From the IMG/VR virus record IMGVR_UViG_3300021225_000355, positions 1 through 22,378 of that record: 22,378 nucleotides of DNA, one strand, 5' to 3'. Shown in pieces: positions 1 to 6,493 of this stretch. The position numbers and the translations under genes are program-made. Position 1 is the stretch's first letter. Each line of letters starts with the position of its first letter. The notes under the pieces are model-generated. The model did no database searches. It was given only the letters and a program-made list of their open reading frames with translations, and was not told where the DNA came from. Source of the DNA: a virus.

Positions 1-1
1 C

Positions 2-1681
2 GACCCCACGAGCCACGGCGACGCGGTCACGCTGTTATACGACGCCTTAGCACCGGAGGACGGCGAAGAGGAAAAAGAATTACACGCCATTGAGTGGGGC
101 TTTGCCCATGGCTTAACGGCACCACTCGAAATCCCACGTCCACCCGTGCCACCCATGGAGAGCTTAGAGAGCCTTGACGAAATCTTCGGTACTGCCATCG
201 CCGAGACGACGCCGGACGTGGTGGCCGATACCAAAAGCGACGTTATCCCCAGCAATCCCGAAGTTATCCCCACCATTCACTTGACCGACCTTGGCAACGG
301 GCTGCGCTTTGTCGAAGCCGTCAAAGAGTACGTCTGCTATGTACCGGCGTGGGATAAGTGGATGGTGTGGAATGGCAAGTATTGGGAGGCGTCGGACGAC
401 GTGGTAATTCGCAAGGTCGCCCACGTCGTCGTACTTGAGATGTACAAATCAGCGGTCAAGGATAACGTGCTGGACAACGAGCTGGCAAAGTGGGCATTGA
501 AATCAGAGACGGCGGCGCGCATCAATGCAATGATTGAGAGCGCCCAGCCGTACCTCGTCGTTGACGTTGCCCGCTTCGATGCGCACCCCGATCACCTCAA
601 CGTTGATAACGGAATTGTCAGCCTCGAGCATGGCACAATTATCCCGCATGACCGCTCATGGTTTTTTACCAAGTGTCTCAGCACCGCCTACGACCCAAGC
701 GCCGACCGCACCGTGATTGATGCGTTTATGCAGACCATCACGGCGGGCGACTTGGAATTAACGCAGTACATCAAGCGCGCCGTGGGCTACTCGGCGACGG
801 GGCGCACCGATGAGCATTGCCTATTCTTTGCCTATGGCAATGGGAAAAATGGCAAATCAACGTTTATGAATATGCTGAGCATGGTCATGGGCGACTATGC
901 CACCACGACGAGCGTCGAAGCGCTCTTGGACGTCAACGCCAAGGGCGAGGGGGCGTCGCCGTACATGGCACGGCTTCCCGGCAAGCGCTTAGCCATGGCG
1001 CAGGAGATGCCCGAGGGACGGCGCATGAATGAGTCGTTAGTTAAGTCAATCACCGGGGGCGACCGCATCGCTACGCGTGGTCTGTACAAAGATGTGTTTG
1101 AGTTTACCCCGACACATACGCTGTGGGTATCGGGGAATCATAAGCCCCGCATCAATGGAAGCGATGATGGCATTTGGCGCCGACTTCGTATTTTGCCATT
1201 TACGGTATCCATCCCTGAGGGCGAACGCCGTGATAGCAGAGTGATCGAAGCGGAGTTCTATGCGCACCGCGCCGGTATTTTGCGGTGGATAATCGAGGGC
1301 GCACGGATGTGGTACAAGATGGGGCTCGGCTCATGTCGTGCCGTCGACACTGCAACGTCGGAATATCGCGGTGAAGAGGACGCCGTGGCGCGATTCATTG
1401 CAGAGCGGTGCGACCTTGCCCCCACAAAGTCGGTGAGCAAAGCGTTACTGTATGCGGCATGGCGGGAATGGGCCGAAGACGAAGGGGACAAAGTGTCCCT
1501 TGGCAAGTCACAGCGCTGGCTCCTTCGTCAGCTTGGCGACCGCTGGGCATGCGGACGTGGTGGCAATGGCGGAAGCGCAGTCATTGGCCTCGCGTTACGC
1601 CCAGACCATAGCGACGAGGATGAGTACTTTGCGCCGACGAAGTCAGACCGTGAGATTTTGCGAGAGATGCCGATGCAATAA
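2..1681 (+). CDS. D5/P4-family phage primase-helicase (5' end outside window)
   Basis: Phage replication protein coupling priming and SF3-type helicase activity at the fork. The frame is open from the first bases of the window with no stop, so the gene begins upstream; a GTG at 146 and an ATG at 155 are internal codons, not the likely start. A D5_N-like region covers about nt 300-800. A Walker A motif GNGKNGKST lies at nt 836-862. A Walker B-like stretch (RLAMAQEMPEG) follows near nt 980-1020, and a sensor-type LWVSGNHKPRI near nt 1120-1155. The C-terminal part (about nt 1385-1610, VARFIAERC through WLLRQLGDRW) looks like the winged-helix domain of P4-type primases. Family knowledge: such proteins form hexamers and often bind an origin. 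The gene ends inside the left arm of the inverted repeat at 1671-1774. Any N-terminal primase domain is not visible, so priming activity is inferred. Confidence 0.9.
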   Translation, partial: DPTSHGDAVTLLYDALAPEDGEEEKELHAIEWGFAHGLTAPLEIPRPPVPPMESLESLDEIFGTAIAETTPDVVADTKSDVIPSNPEVIPTIHLTDLGNGLRFVEAVKEYVCYVPAWDKWMVWNGKYWEASDDVVIRKVAHVVVLEMYKSAVKDNVLDNELAKWALKSETAARINAMIESAQPYLVVDVARFDAHPDHLNVDNGIVSLEHGTIIPHDRSWFFTKCLSTAYDPSADRTVIDAFMQTITAGDLELTQYIKRAVGYSATGRTDEHCLFFAYGNGKNGKSTFMNMLSMVMGDYATTTSVEALLDVNAKGEGASPYMARLPGKRLAMAQEMPEGRRMNESLVKSITGGDRIATRGLYKDVFEFTPTHTLWVSGNHKPRINGSDDGIWRRLRILPFTVSIPEGERRDSRVIEAEFYAHRAGILRWIIEGARMWYKMGLGSCRAVDTATSEYRGEEDAVARFIAERCDLAPTKSVSKALLYAAWREWAEDEGDKVSLGKSQRWLLRQLGDRWACGRGGNGGSAVIGLALRPDHSDEDEYFAPTKSDREILREMPMQ

Positions 1682-1774
1682 TGCACTAATAGTGCATTTT
1701 ACCCAAAGTTTTTCTAATTAATTTTCTATATAGGAACTTTTCCTAAAATGCACTATTAGTGCATTATTTCATCG
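1671..1774. repeat. AT-rich long inverted repeat with nested palindromes
   Basis: Arms 1671-1710 and 1735-1774 are reverse complements at 36 of 40 positions, with mismatches only at 1676 and 1702-1704. They enclose a 24-bp AT-rich centre (1711-1734). Each arm contains a 19-bp palindrome, AATGCACTA-N-TAGTGCATT, at 1680-1698 and 1747-1765. The left arm overlaps the last codons of the helicase gene. Possible roles, all inferred: replication origin or cruciform next to the helicase, a pair of operator sites for a dimeric repressor, or a bidirectional terminator (the first palindrome is followed by a short T run). The 104-bp size with 40-bp terminal inverted repeats also resembles a miniature mobile element, but no target-site duplication is visible. 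Confidence 0.85.
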
Positions 1775-1826
1775 CAGATACACGGAAAAAGCCCTAATCG
1801 CCACTACGTAAAAAAAGGAGTGACCT

Positions 1827-2270
1827 ATGTTTCTCACTGCGCCTACCATGATGCAATGCCTCGTCTGTCGTGGCCGCATCGATGCAAAGACACCGCATCC
1901 CCAGCTCTGCTTGGTCTGTCGAAGTAAGGGCGAGCGATCCCTGCTATCCACACTGCACCACGACGTCGACCGCTTGGCCAATGCGTGGGGCAAGCTCGTC
2001 ACACCCGAGCTTGAGCCACGCTTTACCAAGATGCTGGAAGCGGCGTCCGACCTTGACTTGCCGATGACCCGGTTTCGTCGTGACGATGCCATGACAAAGT
2101 TTGGGCAACGGGTGGCCAAGACCATCGAACAGCATGACGCCTTCGCCGCCTTGGTCAAGGCGTGGTGGATGCACCGCATCCGCAAAGATGACCTTCGCAG
2201 TCTTGAATTACAATTAGCTTGGGCAAAGATTCAGACAGAGGCAAGCCATGCGCCACAAAGCGAGTCTTGA
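1827..2270 (+). CDS. Small protein with paired CxxC motifs (possible zinc ribbon), unknown function
   Basis: This 147-residue protein is not recognised. ATG 1827 follows a strong Shine-Dalgarno (AAAAAAGGAG) with suitable spacing. Residues about 11-32 carry two CLVCR motifs (CLVCRGRID and, after a short proline-rich turn, CLVCRSKG). Four cysteines in this arrangement would suit a treble-clef or zinc-ribbon site. The rest looks helical and charged, without a membrane segment. It is the first gene after the inverted repeat and overlaps the VRR-NUC nuclease gene by 23 bp, so the two are probably co-translated and the product may act on nucleic acid. The function is inferred only from the cysteine pairs and the neighbourhood. 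Confidence 0.75.
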   Translation: MFLTAPTMMQCLVCRGRIDAKTPHPQLCLVCRSKGERSLLSTLHHDVDRLANAWGKLVTPELEPRFTKMLEAASDLDLPMTRFRRDDAMTKFGQRVAKTIEQHDAFAALVKAWWMHRIRKDDLRSLELQLAWAKIQTEASHAPQSES

Positions 2271-2526
2271 CGCAAACCACACCGAGATTGTGAGCCAGCT
2301 TCGTCACATCGGCGCCACGGTCGTTGACTTGGCCAAGGTCGGCAAGGGCTGCCCTGACCTGCTCGTCGGCTGGCGTGGTAAGACCTATTTGATGGAGATT
2401 AAGACCAAGACCGGCCACATGCGCACGACACAAGAACAGTTTTTTCGGAGTTGGACCGGCGGCCATATCGCCGTGGTACGAAGTTTCGACGACGCGTACA
2501 ATGTACTGACTATGGAGGGGCTATGA
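2248..2526 (+). CDS. VRR-NUC domain nuclease
   Basis: A compact 92-residue protein of the PD-(D/E)XK nuclease superfamily, VRR-NUC family. The core is visible: HIGATVVDLAKVGKGCPDLLVGWRGKTYLMEIKTKTG provides the catalytic aspartate (GCPDLLV) and the E-x-K motif (MEIKTK), followed by the QEQFFRSW helix typical of the family. Stand-alone VRR-NUC proteins are common in phage replication regions and are proposed to cleave branched DNA such as Holliday junctions or flaps. ATG 2248 sits within the end of the preceding gene and has a GAGG upstream. The TGA stop overlaps the next start (ATGA at 2523-2526), which suggests translational coupling. The family call is secure; the substrate is inferred. Confidence 0.85.
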   Translation: MRHKASLDANHTEIVSQLRHIGATVVDLAKVGKGCPDLLVGWRGKTYLMEIKTKTGHMRTTQEQFFRSWTGGHIAVVRSFDDAYNVLTMEGL

Positions 2527-2888
2527 TTGAACTAATGCTATACCTAGCGTGCAGCCTAGGCACCTGCCACGTCCAGCCGTTGATGATCACGCCGGAAGCC
2601 GTCGCCATTGCGACGTGTGAATCAGGCGACACCGTGACGCTTGGTACGTACTCAATGACCGCACGGAATCACCGCACCGGCGACGGTGGTGCGTGGCAAT
2701 TCAACGACAAAACCTACGTGTGGCTCAATGGCTACGACCACGCCGAGCTGGACACCCCGCAGAATCAATATGACACCTTCGTGTATCTGTGGGATGACGG
2801 CGCCGGCTGGCGTCATTGGGCATCGTCGAAACCATGCTGGACACAGTGGCTACGAATTAATAGCGAAGACAAGGCGGTGCTACGTTGA
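2523..2888 (+). CDS. Transglycosylase/Rpf-like peptidoglycan hydrolase
   Basis: This 121-residue protein resembles the resuscitation-promoting-factor/transglycosylase fold. The motif AIATCESGD places a candidate catalytic glutamate at residue 33, followed by a GDGGAWQFNDKTYVWLNG stretch like the G-x-x-QF-x-x-x-TW pattern of Rpf and lysozyme-like domains. Cys32 and the Cys in SSKPCW near the C-terminus could form the disulfide seen in Rpf proteins. The N-terminus is short and hydrophobic (MIELMLYLACSLG) and could be a weak export signal. I chose ATG 2523 over longer in-frame starts because GGAGG lies just upstream and it forms an ATGA overlap with the nuclease gene. It lies far from the lysis cassette, among replication genes, so it may act at entry or as an auxiliary lysin. 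Confidence 0.65.
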   Translation: MIELMLYLACSLGTCHVQPLMITPEAVAIATCESGDTVTLGTYSMTARNHRTGDGGAWQFNDKTYVWLNGYDHAELDTPQNQYDTFVYLWDDGAGWRHWASSKPCWTQWLRINSEDKAVLR

Positions 2889-3532
2889 ACACCGCCACGC
2901 TCATCGCCGTGACGATGCCCGAACAAGACCTCAGCGTCGAAGAATTCATCGTGTACTGCGCTCGTGTGTCCAATCCTGCCAACCAAGCCAACCACGCCAC
3001 CGCACCAAAGCTCATGCGCTATCTGATGACGCATGGGCATTGGTCGCCCTTCGAGATGGTGAGTGTGGTCATGGAGATTACGACGACCCGTGATATCGCA
3101 CGCCAAATCCTTCGGCACCGGAGCTTCAGCTTCCAAGAGTTTAGCCAGCGCTACGCCAACCCGACGGAAACGCTTGGCTTTGCGCTTCGTGAGGCACGGC
3201 TTCAGGACAGCGCCAACCGTCAAAACTCCATCGTCAGCACCGACCGGCAGACGTCGCTCACGTGGCAACAAATCCAAGACAACGTCCTCACCGAGGCAAA
3301 GCTTGGTTACGACGCCGCCTTGGCTATGGGCATCGCAAAAGAACAAGCCCGGGCCTTGCTTCCCGAAGGCTTGACGGTGTCTCGCCTCTACATGGCGGGG
3401 TCACTCCGCTCTTGGCTGCACTACTGCGACGTCCGCACCAAGGCCGACACCCAAGCCGAACATCGTGCGGTCGCAGAGTCGGCGTGGCAAATCATCATTG
3501 GGCTATGCCCATCATTGGAGAAAACAAAGTGA
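2885..3532 (+). CDS. thyX: Flavin-dependent thymidylate synthase ThyX
   Basis: Converts dUMP to dTMP using methylenetetrahydrofolate, FAD and NADPH. The ThyX signature RHR-x-x-S-x-Q-E-x-S-x-R-Y is complete at residues 77-90 (RHRSFSFQEFSQRY). The flanking HWSPFEMVSVVMEI and GLTVSRLYMAGSLRSWLHYCDVRT segments also fit the family, and 215 residues is normal length. The start is probably TTG 2885, overlapping the preceding TGA; an ATG at about 2915 would remove the first strand. It overlaps the dCTP deaminase gene through GTGA at 3529-3532, and the two form a nucleotide cassette that supplies dTMP during phage replication. No dUTPase is visible nearby. Confidence 0.95.
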   Translation: MNTATLIAVTMPEQDLSVEEFIVYCARVSNPANQANHATAPKLMRYLMTHGHWSPFEMVSVVMEITTTRDIARQILRHRSFSFQEFSQRYANPTETLGFALREARLQDSANRQNSIVSTDRQTSLTWQQIQDNVLTEAKLGYDAALAMGIAKEQARALLPEGLTVSRLYMAGSLRSWLHYCDVRTKADTQAEHRAVAESAWQIIIGLCPSLEKTK

Positions 3533-4083
3533 TTCAAAGTGACAGCGAAATCAAGGCCATGATTGAGGCAGGGATGATTGAGGGCGCGGAGCTTAGCCAA
3601 GTCCGCACCGGCGTCATTAGCTATGGGGTGACGTCGTATGGCTACGACATGCGCACGGCGGATGAATGGCAATACTTCAATCATGACAGCGCCCGCGTCA
3701 TCGACCCGAAGCGTGGCAATCTGCATGAACTCATGACGGCCACCGTGGCACCGCATTTTAAGATACCGCCCAATGAGTTTGTACTGTGTCGATCCCTCGA
3801 GTACTTCCGCATCCCCAAGGACGTGCTGTGCGTGGTCGTCGGAAAGTCAACGTATGCCCGTTGTGGGCTCATCGTCAACACGACGCCCCTCGAGCCCGGC
3901 TGGGAGGGCCACGTCACCATTGAGCTAAGCAACACCGCCCCTCTGCCCATCCGTGTCTATGCGAATGAAGGCATTGCTCAAGTACTGTTTTTTCGTGGCC
4001 GACCCGCCGCCAAAAACTACGCAGATAAGCAGGGCAAGTATCAAGGGCAACGGGGTATTACGTTGCCAAAGGTGGAGCGATGA
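3529..4083 (+). CDS. dcd: dCTP deaminase
   Basis: Deaminates dCTP to dUTP, upstream of ThyX in dTTP synthesis. Family motifs are clear in the 184-residue product: VISYGVTSYGYDMR (residues 29-42), EFVLCRSLEYFRIP, GKSTYARCGLIVN (105-117), PLEPGWEGHVTIELSN with the conserved glutamate 132, and NEGIAQVLFF. I chose GTG 3529 because GGAG at 3517-3520 is well spaced and the protein then begins IQSDSEIKAMIEAG, like typical Dcd N-termini; ATG 3505 is an alternative. The sequence belongs to the ISYG-x-x-SYGYD/GKSTYARCG clade and not to the mycobacterial or archaeal bifunctional types. Whether it also has dUTPase activity cannot be read from the sequence. Confidence 0.95.
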   Translation: MIQSDSEIKAMIEAGMIEGAELSQVRTGVISYGVTSYGYDMRTADEWQYFNHDSARVIDPKRGNLHELMTATVAPHFKIPPNEFVLCRSLEYFRIPKDVLCVVVGKSTYARCGLIVNTTPLEPGWEGHVTIELSNTAPLPIRVYANEGIAQVLFFRGRPAAKNYADKQGKYQGQRGITLPKVER

Positions 4084-4301
4084 TGGTTACCACGCTTTTC
4101 CGTGCGTTGTTCAGACTGCGATGTAGGCACGTTGGAGGCGTGGTACACTTCGTCGCCTTGGCCACCCTTCGCCATGAGCGAGGTAGGCACTACCGCTACA
4201 ACGCACGGCCTGATGGCGTCATGGTGCCGATTGCGTCACGGCGAAGTCGCTACCGTCGCCGGGTGAAGTTTTTGCGCTGGGTAAAAGGAGGAATACGATG
4301 A
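4083..4301 (+). CDS. Small arginine-rich protein, unknown
   Basis: This 72-residue ORF overlaps the end of the dCTP deaminase gene. GGAG at 4074-4077 is five bases from ATG 4083 and only two from ATG 4080, so 4083 is the better start. The product is strongly basic, with many arginines, especially RRSRYRRRVKFLRW near the C-terminus, and a hydrophobic patch (GGVVHFVALATL) in the middle. No family is recognised. The charge suggests nucleic-acid contact, or a small membrane-proximal protein, but neither is demonstrated. Its TGA overlaps the next start (ATGA at 4298-4301). Confidence 0.6.
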   Translation: MVTTLFRALFRLRCRHVGGVVHFVALATLRHERGRHYRYNARPDGVMVPIASRRSRYRRRVKFLRWVKGGIR

Positions 4302-4408
4302 CCCACACCCTGCACCTCGGCATAGACATTACGCCGGAGTACGTAGCGATTGCACAGAAGCACATCGCCCATTATGCGGTCGAAACACCGCTAGAAGGAC
4401 TACTATGA
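4298..4408 (+). CDS. 36-residue small protein, unknown
   Basis: A very short ORF supported mainly by its signals. A perfect Shine-Dalgarno AAGGAGG (4285-4291) stands six bases before ATG 4298. The start overlaps the preceding TGA and its own stop overlaps the next ATG at 4405 (ATGA). The product begins MTHTLHLGIDITPEYVAIAQ and ends ETPLEGLL; it has no cysteines, no membrane segment and no recognised motif. It may be a genuine microprotein, or a leader whose translation couples expression of the coiled-coil gene that follows. Confidence 0.6.
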   Translation: MTHTLHLGIDITPEYVAIAQKHIAHYAVETPLEGLL

Positions 4409-5073
4409 GCCAGCCAATTCGTCTGCCAATCAATGCACCAAGCTACAGCGCCGGTGGGGCAAATTTCTACATCGACAAAACCGGCGCTATCTATCAGACA
4501 TGGGTGGGGCGCACCGTCGTCGGTGGTGACTGGGGAAGCCACGTCTACCGCACCGCCCCCGGCGCACCGTCGCAGCTCCTCTTTTTCCAGCCCGGTATCA
4601 ACGGCTACCTCGAAGTCATGAATAAGCAGTTATGGTTCGGCTACTGCGATGCCCGCGGCGCCCAATGGCGTCTACTCATTGACGGCTACATCGACCCAAG
4701 TGACACGCCGTCCAGCGCCGTGGTCAACGTCGATGAGGCGCAGGTCGCTGGGCTTAAGCAAAGTATTAGCACCGCTCAAGCGACGGCAGACCGCGCGAGT
4801 AGCACTGCAACTCGTGCCACCCAAACCGCAAACGATGCCAGTAACGATGTTCACAACTTGGCGGTCACCGTGGCGACATTGCAAGCCCAAGTCAATGCCC
4901 TGCAAGCACAAAGCCTGACGAAGTCGCAAGTCGAAGACATCGTTTGGGCAAAGATTTGGGACGTGAATTATCTGATTCGGCTTGGCTTTATCAACGGCAC
5001 ATCACCGTACCAGCAAGTCCAAGACTACCTCGTCGACCTTGCGACCTACATCCATCGCATCGTCAAACCGTGA
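4405..5073 (+). CDS. Coiled-coil phage protein, unknown
   Basis: This 222-residue protein is not recognised. Residues about 1-100 are rich in glycine and aromatics (SAGGANFYIDKTGAIYQTW, LLFFQPGINGYLEV) and look like a compact beta domain, possibly repeated. Residues about 110-170 form a helical, alanine/threonine/glutamine-rich stretch (ISTAQATADRASSTATRATQ through TLQAQVNALQAQ) typical of a trimeric coiled coil, and a small C-terminal domain follows. This plan suits a phage fibre or accessory virion protein, but no homologous family is visible and the location before the lysis cassette is unusual. ATG 4405 overlaps the preceding stop and has GAAGGA upstream. The stop is part of the repeated CGTGATATACTACGC motif. 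Confidence 0.75.
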   Translation: MSQPIRLPINAPSYSAGGANFYIDKTGAIYQTWVGRTVVGGDWGSHVYRTAPGAPSQLLFFQPGINGYLEVMNKQLWFGYCDARGAQWRLLIDGYIDPSDTPSSAVVNVDEAQVAGLKQSISTAQATADRASSTATRATQTANDASNDVHNLAVTVATLQAQVNALQAQSLTKSQVEDIVWAKIWDVNYLIRLGFINGTSPYQQVQDYLVDLATYIHRIVKP

Positions 5074-5083
5074 TATACTACGC
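5069..5083 (+). promoter_or_regulatory. Extended -10 promoter-like motif, copy 1
   Basis: CGTGATATACTACGC contains TG-A-TATACT, a good extended -10 match, and overlaps the stop codon of the preceding gene. The same 15 bases recur at 20496-20510, again on a stop codon and again followed by an 18-bp GC hairpin. No convincing -35 box lies 16-18 bp upstream. It could start a short RNA ending at the hairpin, or the lysis transcript. Confidence 0.45.
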
Positions 5084-5109
5084 CTGCATGTGTTTTTCTC
5101 CTTGACATG

Positions 5110-5152
5110 CACGACGCCCCCGCACTGCCCCTACCAGTGCGGGGGCGTCGTG
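5110..5152. terminator. 18-bp perfect GC-rich hairpin
   Basis: Arms 5110-5127 and 5135-5152 are perfectly complementary around a seven-base loop. G-U pairs could extend the stem outward to 5107/5155. There is no run of T after the 3' arm, so it would be a U-tract-less (I-shaped) terminator or an mRNA-stabilising hairpin. It separates the replication/accessory genes from the lysis-packaging operon. Confidence 0.75.
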
Positions 5153-5155
5153 TGT

Positions 5156-5185
5156 ACTTGACACCCCCCTGACAATTAAAGTAGG
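5156..5185 (+). repeat. 30-bp element, copy 1 (upstream of amidase)
   Basis: Bases 5156-5185 match 11048-11077 at 28 of 30 positions, including 21 consecutive identical bases. The element holds TTGACA followed by six C, then TGACAAT, then AAGTAGG. This copy is intergenic and its last bases overlap the start of the amidase Shine-Dalgarno. No -10 box lies at normal spacing from TTGACA, so it may be an activator or phage-specific promoter site. Confidence 0.6.
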
Positions 5186-5192
5186 AGGTAAT

Positions 5193-5696
5193 ATGCCATA
5201 CCCTGTCGATACTGTGCCCGCCCTCAGTCATGGCGGAACGCGTGCTATGCCACCCCAAGTTATTGTTCTGCATCACACCGGGTCAAGCGGCACACCACAA
5301 AGCCAAATTACGTACCTGCGCAGCAATCCGCGTGGGGTGTCAATTCACACTATCATTGCCAAGGACGGACGACGCACCCGCATGGTAGACGACGACCACG
5401 TCGCCTTTCACGTTGGCTATAGCGTCATTGGCAGCTTAGGCAATCGCAATCCCAATGCGATGTCACTGGGCATCGAGATTATGAACAGCGGGTCGAAGTC
5501 TGTGCCCGATCCCTATCCGCATAGCCAAGTGGACAGCACCGCCGAGCAGGTAAGCATCTGGCTAAAGAAGTACCCAAGCATACAGATGATTACGCCGCAC
5601 GCCGGGATTGATACGCAGGGCAAATACGACCCCTATGCTTTCCCGTGGGATGTCTTTTGGAAATTACTCAGTGTACACATGGGGGTAACAGGATGA
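5193..5696 (+). CDS. N-acetylmuramoyl-L-alanine amidase (Amidase_2 endolysin)
   Basis: Cleaves the amide bond between MurNAc and L-alanine in peptidoglycan. The 167-residue protein is a single Amidase_2/PGRP-type catalytic domain. The first zinc ligand lies in IVLHHTG (His27/28), His52 follows in VSIHTII, and near the C-terminus TPHAGIDTQGKYDP supplies His136, Lys144 and Asp146, matching the ligand-lysine-ligand arrangement of T7 lysozyme-like enzymes. No signal peptide or cell-wall-binding domain is present, so release would depend on the holin encoded downstream. A perfect AGGAGG at 5183-5188 precedes ATG 5193. The stop overlaps the next ATG (ATGA at 5693-5696). Confidence 0.92.
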   Translation: MPYPVDTVPALSHGGTRAMPPQVIVLHHTGSSGTPQSQITYLRSNPRGVSIHTIIAKDGRRTRMVDDDHVAFHVGYSVIGSLGNRNPNAMSLGIEIMNSGSKSVPDPYPHSQVDSTAEQVSIWLKKYPSIQMITPHAGIDTQGKYDPYAFPWDVFWKLLSVHMGVTG

Positions 5697-5905
5697 CGGC
5701 GCAATCGCCCAACGTTGAAGTGGCTATCGCAGAGATTAGCCGAGATATCAAGTACATCGCCAAGCGTCTCGACGAAGGGACGGTGCGCTTTGACATGGTC
5801 GAAGCCCGCGTCGCCAAATTAGAAGACCACGTCAACCGACTGTACGGTGGCTTGGTCTTGGCTAGTATCGTCGTGCCTATCGCGTTGAAGTTTATGGAGA
5901 ATTAA
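5693..5905 (+). CDS. XhlA-like membrane-anchored lysis accessory protein
   Basis: This 70-residue protein has an N-terminal helical, heptad-like region (about residues 8-47, ending ARVAKLEDHVNRLYG) followed by one C-terminal membrane segment (GLVLASIVVPIALKFM). The layout matches hemolysin XhlA-type proteins found beside holins and amidases in phages. ATG 5693 overlaps the amidase stop, with GGGGGTAACAGG upstream; longer in-frame starts lie inside the amidase gene and are less likely. It probably works with the downstream holin at the cytoplasmic membrane. The assignment rests on architecture and neighbours, not on a diagnostic motif. Confidence 0.7.
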   Translation: MTAQSPNVEVAIAEISRDIKYIAKRLDEGTVRFDMVEARVAKLEDHVNRLYGGLVLASIVVPIALKFMEN

Positions 5906-5907
5906 CG

Positions 5908-6099
5908 ATGAAACCATGGTATGAATCCAAGACCCTCTGGGTCAACGTCCTCGCCCTGCTTGCCATCGTCATCGGTACGCTCACTCAGTGGCCTGAGCTT
6001 ACCAGTGTGTACCCTCAGCTGACGACTGCGCTTGCCATCGTCAACATGCTCCTCCGCTTTGCAACCTACGAGGCAATCGGCAATGGCCCGAAGAGCTGA
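5908..6099 (+). CDS. Holin
   Basis: This 63-residue protein begins MKPWYESKTLWVNVLALLAI, an opening shared by a common family of small phage holins (charged start, then SKT-x-WVN leading into the first membrane helix). Two hydrophobic segments are visible, about residues 11-27 and 38-50, followed by a short polar tail. It would form lesions in the cytoplasmic membrane that let the amidase reach peptidoglycan. ATG 5908 follows GGAG and sits two bases after the preceding stop. The end overlaps the small terminase gene by 17 bp. Confidence 0.8.
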   Translation: MKPWYESKTLWVNVLALLAIVIGTLTQWPELTSVYPQLTTALAIVNMLLRFATYEAIGNGPKS

Positions 6100-6493
6100 C
6101 ATCACCGTCAACCACGCCAAAATCGAAGACCTCATTGAGGCGGTGATGCAACTTGGCATTATCGAGCATGCCTGCAAAGCCGTGGGCCTCGACCGCAAAG
6201 CCGTGTGGAGACTTGAGAAGTCAAATCCAACGCTTGGTGCGCGACTCATGGAGGCTCGGCGTGTCGGCGTAGAGCGACGCCTTGAATACCTCGAAGCCTT
6301 GGCATATGAGATGGCGCCGACGAATCCCACCATGGTCATGTTCTTACTCAAGAAGCTCGACCCGAGTTATAGGGAATCCTACAATGTCACTTCGTCCACT
6401 ACCCCTGCCAACTACGTTATCGACCTCAGTCTCCCCGCCGGTGACGATACGCCACACGACGCAGACGATAGCCCAACGGAAATTCTGGGCTGA
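6083..6493 (+). CDS. terS: Terminase small subunit-like protein
   Basis: This 136-residue protein lies directly before the large terminase. Residues about 10-55 contain a helix-turn-helix-like segment (IEDLIEAVMQLGIIEHACKA then VGLDRKAVWRLEKSNP), as expected for the DNA-recognition domain of small terminases. The middle is helical (ARRVGVERRLEYLEALAYEM) and suited to oligomerisation, and the C-terminal tail is acidic (GDDTPHDADDSPTEI). ATG 6083 lies in the end of the holin gene with GAGG upstream; the frame is open further upstream but no better start exists. It overlaps the large subunit gene by about 110 bp. The role is supported by context and fold-like features. Confidence 0.75.
   Translation: MARRADITVNHAKIEDLIEAVMQLGIIEHACKAVGLDRKAVWRLEKSNPTLGARLMEARRVGVERRLEYLEALAYEMAPTNPTMVMFLLKKLDPSYRESYNVTSSTTPANYVIDLSLPAGDDTPHDADDSPTEILG

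Noticed and set aside
1671-1774. Attachment site or CRISPR-like repeat
   Set aside because: No integrase is nearby and there are only two inverted arms without spacers, so neither interpretation is supported.
2813-3346. 177-codon open frame on the - strand
   Set aside because: Antisense shadow of thyX, whose family motifs are unmistakable; codon bias in the + gene explains the missing stops.
3262-3528. N-terminal extension of the dCTP deaminase frame
   Set aside because: It overlaps thyX completely, translates to arginine-rich shadow sequence, and GTG 3529 with GGAG gives the normal Dcd N-terminus.
5158-5194. Standard sigma-70 promoter from TTGACA before the amidase
   Set aside because: No acceptable -10 lies 16-18 bp downstream; candidate TAATAT is 25 bp away. 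Retained only as part of the repeated 30-bp element.
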